A stretch of DNA of 64,000 nucleotides, from the NCBI RefSeq assembly GCF_900302495.1, contig NZ_OMKW01000001.1, positions 124,001 through 188,000 of the forward strand, written 5' to 3'. Shown piece by piece: positions 16,896 to 25,666 of the stretch. Under the pieces are notes generated by a model that saw only the letters and a list, made by a program, of their open reading frames with translations, was not told where the DNA came from and ran no database searches. The translations under genes were made by a program, and so were the position numbers. The first letter of the stretch is position 1. Each line of letters starts with the position of its first letter. Origin of the DNA: Pontivivens insulae. Lineage in GTDB: Bacteria; Pseudomonadota; Alphaproteobacteria; Rhodobacterales; Rhodobacteraceae.

Positions 16896-17399
16896 TTACC
16901 CAGCCTCACGATTCTGTTCGTGCGGACCGGGAAAGACCGCTGGCAATTCGAGGATAGTGATCGTGCCGTCCGCCCCTTCATACAAACCCGCGACAACGGG
17001 AACATCCGTACCGCTGGGCATCAAACGGATGTCGGATCCAGCCAACGTAAGAATGTCGAGCACCGAATCGACCAGCATTCCAAGCACACGGTCGTCCACC
17101 TGCACGATCACAATCACGGTGAGATCAGCGACCACGACTTCTTGCCCACCAAACATCAGACCGAGATCGTGCACCGGCACGATTGCGCCGCGCAGGTTCA
17201 ACACGCCACGCACGTGATCGGGCTGATTGGGCAAGCGCGTCAGATAGCTGGGTTGCCGGATTTCACGGACGGTGAGGATATCAACCGCGTAGACCCGCCC
17301 ACCAACCATGAAAGAGACGAGCTGTACCGTCTCTGGGTCCGCCTGCGGCGTAGTCTCATCCTCTAACGAGGCGTCGATCATTTGCGTGGTGAGCATCAT
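16896..17399 (-). CDS. cheW: Chemotaxis coupling protein CheW
   Basis: 167 residues with a CheW-like SH3-type domain that begins near residue 26 (VQLVSFMVGGRVYAVDILTV) and includes REIRQPSYLTRLPNQPDHV and GVLNLRGAIVPVHDL, the classic CheW core. It links CheA to receptors. It overlaps cheA by 4 nt. The first 25 residues are acidic and probably flexible. Confidence 0.95.
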   Translation of the reverse strand: MMLTTQMIDASLEDETTPQADPETVQLVSFMVGGRVYAVDILTVREIRQPSYLTRLPNQPDHVRGVLNLRGAIVPVHDLGLMFGGQEVVVADLTVIVIVQVDDRVLGMLVDSVLDILTLAGSDIRLMPSGTDVPVVAGLYEGADGTITILELPAVFPGPHEQNREAG

Positions 17400-19345
17400 G
17401 CAACCTCCTCAAGACCATGTGACGCACCGGGCTCCACCCGCTCAAAAATCAGGGCGGTGACGTCGAGGATGAGTGCGACCAGCCCGTCACCCAGGATGGT
17501 TGCGCCGCTGACCCCCCGGACGTGTTGATAATTCGTCTCGACACTTTTGAGGACCACCTGTCGCTGGCCGAGCAGAAGATCGACCAGCACGACCACCGGC
17601 CCATGCGACTCAGTATCGACGATCAAGCCAAGACCACCGCTGCTGGGCCCCAGTCCCAGCAACGTACCCAGATCGAATAGCGGGAGATGTTGGCCGCGAC
17701 GCGCAAGGATCCAGCTTCCATCAGGCATCGTCTCAACATCGGACGGCCTGATGCGGACCGCCTCGACCACGCCGGTGAGTGGAATGACAAAACGCTCACC
17801 ACAGATGCGCACGACCATTCCATCGAGCACGGCAAGTGTCAGGGGGAGTGTCAGAATGATCGCGAGACCTTCGCCAGGTTCTGACTCAATTCGGCAGCGC
17901 CCACCAAGGCCCGTTATCTTCCGCTTCACCACGTCCATGCCAACGCCACGGCCCGAAATCTCTGACACTTCCGACGAGGTCGAGAACCCTGGCAGGAAGA
18001 CGAGGTTGTCGATCGCCTCTGGTGAAAGCCCCTCTGCCGAAGCAATCAGCCCGCGATCAATGGCGCTGTTGAGCACCTTGTCACGCGGGATGCCCCGGCC
18101 ATCGTCGCGAACCGTTATGACGACTTGCTCCCCCCGATGCTTGGCTGACAACGTGATCGTGCCCTGGCGAGGTTTTCCCTTCGCGACACGCTCCTCTGGT
18201 GGCTCGATCCCGTGATCCATCGCATTGCGTAGGGCGTGGGTCAGCGGTTCGACCAGTTCCTCAATCACGGTGGTGTCAACTTCGGTTTGTTCGCCCTCAA
18301 CCTCAAGCCGGACCTCGCGCTGCAATGTCTCCGACAGATCGCGAACGACACGGGGCATGCGGCTGAACACCGTTTTGATGGGCTGGGCGCGGATCGACAT
18401 CACGCTGTCCTGCATTTCACGGATCAGTCTGCTCAGTTCATCGACGGTGGAGGTCGCCTCATCCGCGAGGGTTAGCGTGCTGTTTTGGCTGAGAGCCGCC
18501 TGTGCGATCACAATCTCGCCCACGAGGTTTACGATCCTGTCGATCCGGCTCAGCTCCACCCGCAAGGTGCGGTTGCTCCGCGCGATGTGGTCACTGCCAC
18601 CGACAGGGGGATGGCGGTCACTGGACGGCGGCTGATGCAGCGTTGGGCCAGGCAGTCCTTCAATGTCGAGGCTCAGATCATAGACGGAGAAGAAATCACG
18701 CAGTGCCTCCACATCCGGATCGTCAAAAGTAAGCGTCCACTCGAACGGGCATTTGGAGGGGTCCAGATCGACCAGCTTAGCGACGTCGCCGGCGATGGAG
18801 AAATCAGTAAGGCCAAGCGCTTGTGCCGCCGAAATCAGCTTTCCAGGTTCATGGCCTGATAGGAAAAAATTCGGTCGCGGCCGCAAGGTGAGCGTAAGGG
18901 TTTCGCTTTCGGCATCCGGCACCTCCCCCTGCTGAGGGGGCGAAGCGTTCGAAAGCTCTGAAATCGGTGCAGCTTCACCGTCGAATTGCGCGACCGTTGC
19001 CGCCGCCCAATCAGGCAGGGGGGTCTGCACCTCATCCTGAACGCGCTCTATCAGCAGCTCCAACACATCGCCGCCACGGATCAGAAGATCGCGCTCTGCC
19101 CCCACGGGGCATTTACCCTGATCGCGCAGCCCGGCGAGGCGATCTTCGAAGATATGGGCAAAGCGGACCAGCTCCTCCATCCCGAAGGCCGCGGCCCCGC
19201 CTTTCACCGAATGGACGGCGCGAAAAGCGGTGTTCAATTGCTCCAGATCATCGTCGCCCAAAGTGGCCAAACTGTCGCGCAGCTGGCCCATCAACTCATC
19301 ACACTCGGTCAGGAAGACCTTTCGGAAGTCCGTCTCGTCCATCAT
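17396..19345 (-). CDS. cheA: Chemotaxis sensor histidine kinase CheA
   Basis: 649 residues. The N-terminal HPt domain has His45 in FRAVHSVKGGAAAFG. A variable central region is followed by the dimerisation domain (VELSRIDRIVNLVGEIVIAQ), the kinase core with N-box HALRNAMDHGIE, the G-box residues VRDDGRGIP and GRGVGMDVVKRKI, and a C-terminal CheW-like domain. It phosphorylates the receivers encoded on both sides and CheB. It overlaps both neighbours by 4 nt, so the operon is translationally coupled. Confidence 0.96.
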   Translation of the reverse strand: MMDETDFRKVFLTECDELMGQLRDSLATLGDDDLEQLNTAFRAVHSVKGGAAAFGMEELVRFAHIFEDRLAGLRDQGKCPVGAERDLLIRGGDVLELLIERVQDEVQTPLPDWAAATVAQFDGEAAPISELSNASPPQQGEVPDAESETLTLTLRPRPNFFLSGHEPGKLISAAQALGLTDFSIAGDVAKLVDLDPSKCPFEWTLTFDDPDVEALRDFFSVYDLSLDIEGLPGPTLHQPPSSDRHPPVGGSDHIARSNRTLRVELSRIDRIVNLVGEIVIAQAALSQNSTLTLADEATSTVDELSRLIREMQDSVMSIRAQPIKTVFSRMPRVVRDLSETLQREVRLEVEGEQTEVDTTVIEELVEPLTHALRNAMDHGIEPPEERVAKGKPRQGTITLSAKHRGEQVVITVRDDGRGIPRDKVLNSAIDRGLIASAEGLSPEAIDNLVFLPGFSTSSEVSEISGRGVGMDVVKRKITGLGGRCRIESEPGEGLAIILTLPLTLAVLDGMVVRICGERFVIPLTGVVEAVRIRPSDVETMPDGSWILARRGQHLPLFDLGTLLGLGPSSGGLGLIVDTESHGPVVVLVDLLLGQRQVVLKSVETNYQHVRGVSGATILGDGLVALILDVTALIFERVEPGASHGLEEVA

Positions 19346-19701
19346 GCCAACTGCTCCACCAAGCGGAGGATCTGATCCGGCTCGAACGGCTTACACAGCC
19401 ACCCCGTTGCATGCGCACGGGCCGCCTCGTCGCGCAGGTTTTGCGCTGTTTCGGTGGTCAAGAGTAGGATTGGCAGATCAATTCCCGCGGGGTCCCGCCG
19501 CGCCGCGCGCACGAATTGCAACCCGTCCATATTCGGCATGTTCAGGTCCGTGATCACCATATCCGGCCGATGCTCCCGCAACTGGGCCAGCCCCTCCACC
19601 CCGTCTTGAGCAGTCACGACGGAGTGCCCGGCCTCCTGCAAGCACTCGCTCAACATCGCGAGCATGTAGTGGGTGTCGTCAATCGCAAGGACTCGTTTCA
19701 T
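19342..19701 (-). CDS. CheY-like response regulator
   Basis: 119-residue stand-alone receiver domain with phosphoacceptor Asp52 in MVITDLNMPNMDGLQF and the lysine in WLCKPFEPDQ. It resembles the tuberculosis-type CheY set found beside STAS proteins in alphaproteobacterial chemosensory operons. It overlaps the STAS gene and cheA by 4 nt each. It is a likely direct target of CheA; the output is unknown. Confidence 0.93.
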   Translation of the reverse strand: MKRVLAIDDTHYMLAMLSECLQEAGHSVVTAQDGVEGLAQLREHRPDMVITDLNMPNMDGLQFVRAARRDPAGIDLPILLLTTETAQNLRDEAARAHATGWLCKPFEPDQILRLVEQLA

Positions 19702-19988
19702 GACACGAAGTCCATCGACATTAACCGTGCATAGAGGCCGAGATTTGAGAAGGCGGAGATGAACGGCCCCGCGGGATCGCGCACGGCAAGCTTCGCCCCG
19801 CTGTCACGCAAGGCATCATCAATTGCGATTAGGACCACCACGACAGGTGCGCGCAGCACCTCAACCTGCGAGGCATCAACGATGAAACCTGATTTCAGAT
19901 CGGACTGCCGGGCCTGATCGCGGAGGGCTGTCGCCTCCGTCAAGCCGGCCTTGCGTGGCAAAATGTAGTCGCTCTCAATATCAGGCAT
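19698..19988 (-). CDS. STAS-domain protein
   Basis: 96 residues with the STAS pattern: an N-terminal strand, GFIVDASQVEVLRAPVVVVL, and the C-terminal AFSNLGLYARL. The position usually occupied by a phosphorylatable serine reads DASQVEVLRAP. An in-frame TTG at 20000 lies upstream, but the ATG at 19988 has a TTGGAGG site 5 nt away and is preferred. It is the first gene of the chemosensory operon; STAS proteins there probably modulate the signalling complex. Confidence 0.85.
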   Translation of the reverse strand: MPDIESDYILPRKAGLTEATALRDQARQSDLKSGFIVDASQVEVLRAPVVVVLIAIDDALRDSGAKLAVRDPAGPFISAFSNLGLYARLMSMDFVS

Positions 19989-20063
19989 CCGAGCCTCCAA
20001 GGTGCCGTTGCACTTTGAGGAGCAGACGTTACCGTCCGGTTACCGACGCACGACTTTCTATTG

Positions 20064-21188
20064 ATGGATCCCGATATGTTCCGACGCGCATGCTTCATTC
20101 TTTTTTGTCTGATGCTCAGTCTGGCGCATGCAGGCCATGCGCATGAACTCCGACCGGCCATCCTCTCACTAGTCTACAGCGATACTGGCGGCGCCACCCT
20201 TGCCATCGATATGAATGTAGAGGCAGCGCTCGCCGGAATTGGCGCCGAACATTCCGATACGACCGACGCGCCGGAAGCCGCGCTTTACGATCGCTTGCGC
20301 GCGCAAGATCCAGAAGACCTGATCGCGCAGATCAGGTCCGATACATTTGATGCGCCGTCGCTCGTCACACTCGACGACGCAACACTGACCTTACGGGACC
20401 TCGACGTGCCCGCGGTGGGCGATATCGCCCTGCCCCGCCACAGCATCCTGACCTTTGATGTCAGCGGATTGAGCGGCGAAACCGCTCGGATGATGTGGAA
20501 TGGGGCGAGTAGTGCGGCAATTGTGAGAGTGGACGGCGCTGCCGGCGAACAGCTGCATTCGGAGTTCCTTCAGTCCGGTGGAACGACTGCGGCGTTCCCT
20601 GTCCAAACCGGTGCGCCGCAGGGTCTGTGGTCCGTATTCGCCAATTATCTGGTCGTAGGCTTCGAGCATATTATTCCAAAGGGTCTGGACCATATTCTCT
20701 TTGTTGTGGGTCTGTTCCTTCTCTCGACGCGGGTGGGTCCGCTGCTATGGCAAGTCACAGCCTTCACCCTTGCGCATACGGTGACGCTGGCACTGGGAAC
20801 GCTGGGGCTGGTGAGCATACCAGCATCAATCGTCGAGCCTTTGATCGCCCTCTCAATTGTCTATGTCTGCGTTGAAAACATCGCCGTGCGACAGATGACG
20901 CCTTGGCGGCCCGCCATTGTCTTTGCGTTCGGGCTGCTGCACGGGCTCGGATTTGCGGGTGTGCTGGGGGAGGTCGGGCTAAGCGGTGAGTTCCTGCTGA
21001 CCTCTCTGATTGCATTCAACATCGGGGTGGAGATCGGACAACTGCTTGTCATCGCGATCTGCATGATGCTCGTCGGCATCTGGTTTGGCACAAAAAGCTG
21101 GTATCGCAGTGTGATCGTGGTTCCCGGATCCCTGATTGTCGGTTCGATAGGTCTGTTCTGGTTTGTTGAACGTATAGGCTTCGTCTGA
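20064..21188 (+). CDS. HupE/UreJ-family membrane protein
   Basis: 374 residues. A signal peptide (MFRRACFILFCLMLSLAHA) is followed by a periplasmic domain of about 160 residues and a C-terminal HupE/UreJ_2 domain with six hydrophobic segments. That domain carries the histidine motifs GFEHIIPKGLDHILFVVG and FTLAHTVTLALGTL, typical of nickel or cobalt permease-like proteins. The ATG at 20076 begins exactly at the signal peptide and is an alternative start. No urease or hydrogenase gene is near, so the metal role is uncertain. Confidence 0.88.
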   Translation: MDPDMFRRACFILFCLMLSLAHAGHAHELRPAILSLVYSDTGGATLAIDMNVEAALAGIGAEHSDTTDAPEAALYDRLRAQDPEDLIAQIRSDTFDAPSLVTLDDATLTLRDLDVPAVGDIALPRHSILTFDVSGLSGETARMMWNGASSAAIVRVDGAAGEQLHSEFLQSGGTTAAFPVQTGAPQGLWSVFANYLVVGFEHIIPKGLDHILFVVGLFLLSTRVGPLLWQVTAFTLAHTVTLALGTLGLVSIPASIVEPLIALSIVYVCVENIAVRQMTPWRPAIVFAFGLLHGLGFAGVLGEVGLSGEFLLTSLIAFNIGVEIGQLLVIAICMMLVGIWFGTKSWYRSVIVVPGSLIVGSIGLFWFVERIGFV

Positions 21189-21243
21189 GGGGCGCTAAGC
21201 ACCGCGCCCGGTCAGGCCGAACGGGTTTTGCGGGAGCGAACGA

Positions 21244-21666
21244 ATGGAACTGACCTTAGGGAACTACGTCGCGCTCTATGTGCTGACACTGATCGTCTTT
21301 CTGGGCATCGACGCGGTTTGGCTGAAATATGTCATGTATGACCTGTTCCACGCCCGCATCGGTGACCTGATGCGGGAAAACACCCAGTTCGGCGTCGCGG
21401 CGGTCTTCTACCTGTTCTACGTCATCGGCATCGTCTACTTCGCCGTAATCCCAGGCATCGAAAGCGGATCGCCCTGGGTTGCGTTCTTTAACGGCGCATT
21501 CTTGGGATTGCTCGCTTACGGAACGTATGAATCGACGAACATGGCAACACTGCGCGGTTGGGACTGGACGATGGTCGCCGTGGATACAAGCTGGGGAGCC
21601 GTGCTGACCGGTGTTTCGGCTGTGGGTGGTCTGATGCTGGCGCGGTGGACCGGCTTTATCAGCTGA
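21244..21666 (+). CDS. DUF2177-family membrane protein
   Basis: 140 residues with four hydrophobic segments. The family pattern is seen in FLGIDAVWLKYVMYDLFHARIG near the N terminus and GLLAYGTYESTNMATLRGW in the third segment. A GCGGGAGCG stretch lies just before the ATG. It overlaps the end of the convergent sensor kinase gene by 8 nt. Function is unknown; the family is a small integral membrane protein common in proteobacteria. Confidence 0.88.
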   Translation: MELTLGNYVALYVLTLIVFLGIDAVWLKYVMYDLFHARIGDLMRENTQFGVAAVFYLFYVIGIVYFAVIPGIESGSPWVAFFNGAFLGLLAYGTYESTNMATLRGWDWTMVAVDTSWGAVLTGVSAVGGLMLARWTGFIS

Positions 21667-23434
21667 CGCGACGCAGCCCGCGCTCACCCGGCGCGCCCAT
21701 CATGCCGGCCATGGTTTCCGGCAACAGACGCTCGAATTCCACATGCATCTCGGCGCGCTTTGTCGCATCGTCCACGTTCATCGTAATCTTGCCGCCCAAC
21801 TGCATGACAAACGCATCAATCAGCCGCTTCGTCATGCCCGTCTGTCCGACCAAATCGAGCGCAGCCGGATCAGCAACGAAACTGACATCGAAAGACACGA
21901 TGTTATCGTCGTTAGCTTTCAGCGACACGTCGATGCAGTGATCCTCATTTGCAAGATCGGCGCTGCGGAGCGCGTTGAGCAATGCTTCCGTGACCAGCAG
22001 GGACAAGGGAACGGCCTGATCCGGGTGAAGCACAATATCGTCGAGCTCACTGCGCACGACAGAGCGTCCACGACCGCCCATCTCAGCATTTTCAGACAGA
22101 TTGACGATGATCTCCGACAGCACACCATGGGCTGGCACAGCCGAAACATCCGGCGTCTCATAGAGGCGCTGATGAACGAGAGCGAGCCCCATGATCCGTT
22201 CCCGCAATCGAATAATCGTCGCGCGCTCCGCGTCTGAACTGGCCGAACGCAGCTGGATGTTCATGATCGAAATGATCAGCTGAAGATTATTCTTAACCCG
22301 GTGATAGACTTCGAGCAGGAGGACCGTCTTCTCGTCGAGCAGACCGGATAGTTCCCTCTCGCTCTTATCCATCTCCGACCCCATCGTGCGAAATGTATCG
22401 CTGAGGGCCGAGAACTCACCGGGGGCATAGCCGATTGGCTTCAACGCGGAGGTGCGGTTGCCAATGCGAAAGTCGGACATACGGCGGTTGATCATGCGGA
22501 TGGGCAACACCACGAGGTGCCTCATCGTTGCATAGGCGAGTGCGAGGCACAGAACCCAGATCAGCAGCGGCAGCGCAATCTGCTGCAGAACAGATCGCCA
22601 GAACGGAACCAACGCCGCTGGATCCTCAACAGAGAAGACACCCGATAGTTCTCCCGGTTCGATCGGGACATATGCATAAATTCTCTCGAATCCAGTGCGG
22701 TCTTCAGCGCGGAACACATGCGAGGACAACCCTTCACTGATTGCCAGCTCTTCAGTTGCAGGTAGCCAATCTCCGGTCGGATCGGCGGCAGAGTCATTTG
22801 CACCGCGCAAAACTCGTCCCTCCCCATCAACGAGGGCGGCCTGCAGCCCGTCGGAACCATCTTCGGGGACAAGAACGCTGATCGCATCCCTTGGGAGCGA
22901 GAGGGAAAGAACACCTTTCCAATCACCATCAACATAGACAGGGTAGCCTAGAACAACCACCGCACGACCTGTCACGCGACCTTCGACAACCGCCGAGACC
23001 AAGCGTGAAGGTTCCTCCAACTGCCGCTGGAAATCAGGTGTCTCGCTCAGGTCTGTGTTGAGGACGCCCTCGGAAGAGCAGCGCATCATGCCGTCTGTGC
23101 CAACGAAGCTTGCAAATATGAACGTGTTGGACATCCCGACAAACCGCGAAAGGACATCTGAGCACGCCTGCGGTGTTCCAGAGTGAACCGCAGGATCACT
23201 TGCCAAACCACCCGCGAGCCCGAAACCCTCGGCAATGACAAGGCGCTCAAACGTCGCCGCGCGTTCCGCCAAGGTAAGAAGTTGGGATGACGCCAATCGC
23301 TCCGTCCGTTCAATCGTTTTGACGGACGCAAGAACACCATAGAGAAGGATTGGAAGGAGGGCGATCAGAAGGAGCAGGACGATCTGCCGCGCGAGCGGCA
23401 GCTGCAAAAACGATTTCCCTCTCCAAAACGACAT
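21659..23434 (-). CDS. Membrane sensor histidine kinase, HisKA_2 type
   Basis: About 591 residues. The first membrane segment is LARQIVLLLLIALLPILLYG, followed by a large periplasmic sensor region (about residues 30-265), a second membrane segment (LLIWVLCLALAYATM), HAMP-like sequence, and a kinase domain with the H-box LEVYHRVKNNLQLIISIMNI, as in the HisKA_2/HWE families of alphaproteobacteria. The ATP domain has SLLVTEALLNALR. A GTG at 23458 is an alternative start. No response regulator is adjacent; such kinases often signal to the general stress response or light/redox circuits. Confidence 0.9.
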   Translation of the reverse strand: MSFWRGKSFLQLPLARQIVLLLLIALLPILLYGVLASVKTIERTERLASSQLLTLAERAATFERLVIAEGFGLAGGLASDPAVHSGTPQACSDVLSRFVGMSNTFIFASFVGTDGMMRCSSEGVLNTDLSETPDFQRQLEEPSRLVSAVVEGRVTGRAVVVLGYPVYVDGDWKGVLSLSLPRDAISVLVPEDGSDGLQAALVDGEGRVLRGANDSAADPTGDWLPATEELAISEGLSSHVFRAEDRTGFERIYAYVPIEPGELSGVFSVEDPAALVPFWRSVLQQIALPLLIWVLCLALAYATMRHLVVLPIRMINRRMSDFRIGNRTSALKPIGYAPGEFSALSDTFRTMGSEMDKSERELSGLLDEKTVLLLEVYHRVKNNLQLIISIMNIQLRSASSDAERATIIRLRERIMGLALVHQRLYETPDVSAVPAHGVLSEIIVNLSENAEMGGRGRSVVRSELDDIVLHPDQAVPLSLLVTEALLNALRSADLANEDHCIDVSLKANDDNIVSFDVSFVADPAALDLVGQTGMTKRLIDAFVMQLGGKITMNVDDATKRAEMHVEFERLLPETMAGMMGAPGERGLRRVS

Positions 23435-23647
23435 TGCAAATTCAGCCCGGGCCAGCACAAAAAATGCGCACGACGCCCGTGCGCTTCTGCACGGTCAACG
23501 GGCCATCGCACGAGATGGTTCCGAGAAATCTCGGATTTGGAACCAAATGCGGCAAGATTGGTTAATTTCAATTTCGCCAAAGGTGGAGAAGCCCTTCAAT
23601 CTGAAATAGGCAGGTGGCGGGTAAGCCGTGTCTGAGGGGCGAGCGCT

Positions 23648-24823
23648 GTGACAGAAGAAGCTGACGTTGTCATCATAGGTGCAGGCGCTGCCGGGCTGTT
23701 TTGCGGGCTGCACACTGCCCGGCGCGGGCGTTCGGTCGTCGTTTTGGATCACGCAAAGAAGCCAGGCGAAAAGATCCGTATCTCTGGTGGTGGACGCTGC
23801 AACTTCACCAACCTACACACCGCACCCGAAAATTTCCTTAGCGCAAACAAGCGCTTCGCCGTCTCAGCGCTCAAGCGCTACACGCAGTTCGATTTCATCG
23901 AAATGGTCGATGCTGCCGGTATCGCCTGGCACGAAAAGACACTAGGCCAACTCTTTTGCGATGGGTCAGCACGAGAGATTGTCGACATGCTGGTCAATGG
24001 GCTGGCAGAGGCCGGGGGACAGCTGAGGCTTAGCGAGACCATCGAACGGGTTGAACGGAAGGACCAGCGGTTTCAGGTGACCACACAAAATGGCCAGATC
24101 GCCTGCGAAAAGCTGGTCATCGCGACTGGGGGGAAATCGATCCCGAAAATGGGGGCGACGGGCTTTGGCTATCAAATTGCAGAGCAATTTGACGTTCCTG
24201 TCACGCAAGTTCGGGCGGGGCTGGTCCCGCTGACATTCACTGATCAAGATCTCGACATGTTCCGGCAGATGGCAGGACTGTCGGTTGATGCGCGCGTGAG
24301 CGGCGGAGAAACATCGTTTCGGGAGGGATTGCTCTTCACACATCGGGGGTTGAGCGGCCCATCGATTTTACAGATCTCCTCCTATTGGGCGGAGGGCGAA
24401 GCCATCTGCGTGGACCTCCTTCCCCAAACGGATCTGGCTAAGGATCTGAAAACGCGTAAGCGGGCACACGGGCGGGTTGGTGTCGCGACCGCATTGGCAG
24501 AGCACTTGCCCAAAAAGCTTGCGACAGCGCTCGTCGGCGCCGAGACCCGCAATCTGGCCGACCTGAAGGACAGTGAGATAGACCGCCTTTCAGCCGCCCT
24601 GCACAATTGGTCACTCAAACCGGCCGGAACCGAAGGATACCGGACCGCGGAGGTGACATTGGGCGGAGTGTCCACCGAAGCACTGGACAGCCGCACGATG
24701 GAGGTTCGCAATCAACCCGGCCTGCATTTCATAGGTGAGGTTGTAGACGTCACCGGATGGTTGGGCGGCTACAACTTCCAATGGGCATGGTCATCCGGCT
24801 GGGCCGCTGCGCAAGCGCTCTGA
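23648..24823 (+). CDS. BaiN/HI0933-family NAD(P)/FAD-dependent oxidoreductase
   Basis: 391 residues starting at GTG with an upstream GAGGGG. The dinucleotide-binding motif VVIIGAGAAGLFCGLHTARR is followed by PGEKIRISGGGRCNFTN, the family hallmark, then LVIATGGKSIPKMGATGFGY and a C-terminal VVDVTGWLGGYNFQWAWSSG that closes the FAD site. The physiological substrate of these flavoproteins is mostly unknown. It converges on kdsA with a 9-nt gap. Confidence 0.93.
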   Translation: MTEEADVVIIGAGAAGLFCGLHTARRGRSVVVLDHAKKPGEKIRISGGGRCNFTNLHTAPENFLSANKRFAVSALKRYTQFDFIEMVDAAGIAWHEKTLGQLFCDGSAREIVDMLVNGLAEAGGQLRLSETIERVERKDQRFQVTTQNGQIACEKLVIATGGKSIPKMGATGFGYQIAEQFDVPVTQVRAGLVPLTFTDQDLDMFRQMAGLSVDARVSGGETSFREGLLFTHRGLSGPSILQISSYWAEGEAICVDLLPQTDLAKDLKTRKRAHGRVGVATALAEHLPKKLATALVGAETRNLADLKDSEIDRLSAALHNWSLKPAGTEGYRTAEVTLGGVSTEALDSRTMEVRNQPGLHFIGEVVDVTGWLGGYNFQWAWSSGWAAAQAL

Positions 24824-24832
24824 CCCACAGCT

Positions 24833-25666
24833 CTAGACGTGCAACGGGTTCTCTTTGGCAAGCCTGTCAAACTGCATCAGCGACCCGACAAGCCCATCCA
24901 TCTGATCCAACGGAATCATGTTGGGCCCATCCGACGGTGCGGTGTCTGGCGCTTCGTGCGTCTCGATAAAGACTGATGCAATGCCAAGGCTGACCGCGGC
25001 GCGCGCCATGACCGGAGCAAATTCTCGCTGTCCGCCTGAAGACCCGCCTTGTCCGCCGGGCTGTTGCACGGAATGGGTGGCGTCCATCACAACCGGATAG
25101 CCCGTGCGCGCCATGGTAGGCAAACCGCGCATGTCCGCAACCAACGTGTTGTAGCCAAAGCTGGTGCCGCGCTCGCAGAGCATGATCTTGTCATTGCCTG
25201 TGCTCGCGACCTTTTCCGCGACCCGCTCCATATCCCAGGGTGCAAGAAACTGACCTTTCTTGATGTTGATCGCGCGACCGGTCTGACCTGCTGCCAGCAG
25301 AATGTCGGTCTGGCGGGACAGAAAAGCCGGGATCTGAAGAATGTCAGCAACCTCTCCTGCAACGCGGCACTGCTGCTCAGTATGGACATCCGTGACGACC
25401 GGGCAGCCAATCTCACGCCGCACATCTTCGAGAATGCGCAATCCCTCTTCAATGCCCAGGCCGCGCGTGCCGTTCAGAGACGTGCGGTTTGCCTTGTCAT
25501 AGGATGCCTTGAACACATAGCCAGCACCGTGGGTCGCACAGATTGCTGCCATGCGCTCCGCAATCATCATGGCGTGATCGCGGGTCTCCAGCTGGCAGGG
25601 ACCAGCCAGAAAAACGAGAGGTTGCGTGTTGCCGACCTGAAGGTCACCGATCTGGATGGTTTTCAC
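24833..25666 (-). CDS. kdsA: 3-deoxy-8-phosphooctulonate synthase
   Basis: 277 residues. It condenses phosphoenolpyruvate and arabinose 5-phosphate to Kdo 8-phosphate for LPS and capsule linkers. Family landmarks are FLAGPCQLETRDHAMM, SYDKANRTSLNGTRGLGI, VTDVHTEQQCRVAGEVADIL, and VMDATHSVQQPGGQGG, with IETHEAPDTAPSDGPNMIPL near the end. The start overlaps the kpsE stop by 4 nt, which places Kdo synthesis in the capsule-export transcript. Confidence 0.97.
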   Translation of the reverse strand: MKTIQIGDLQVGNTQPLVFLAGPCQLETRDHAMMIAERMAAICATHGAGYVFKASYDKANRTSLNGTRGLGIEEGLRILEDVRREIGCPVVTDVHTEQQCRVAGEVADILQIPAFLSRQTDILLAAGQTGRAINIKKGQFLAPWDMERVAEKVASTGNDKIMLCERGTSFGYNTLVADMRGLPTMARTGYPVVMDATHSVQQPGGQGGSSGGQREFAPVMARAAVSLGIASVFIETHEAPDTAPSDGPNMIPLDQMDGLVGSLMQFDRLAKENPLHV

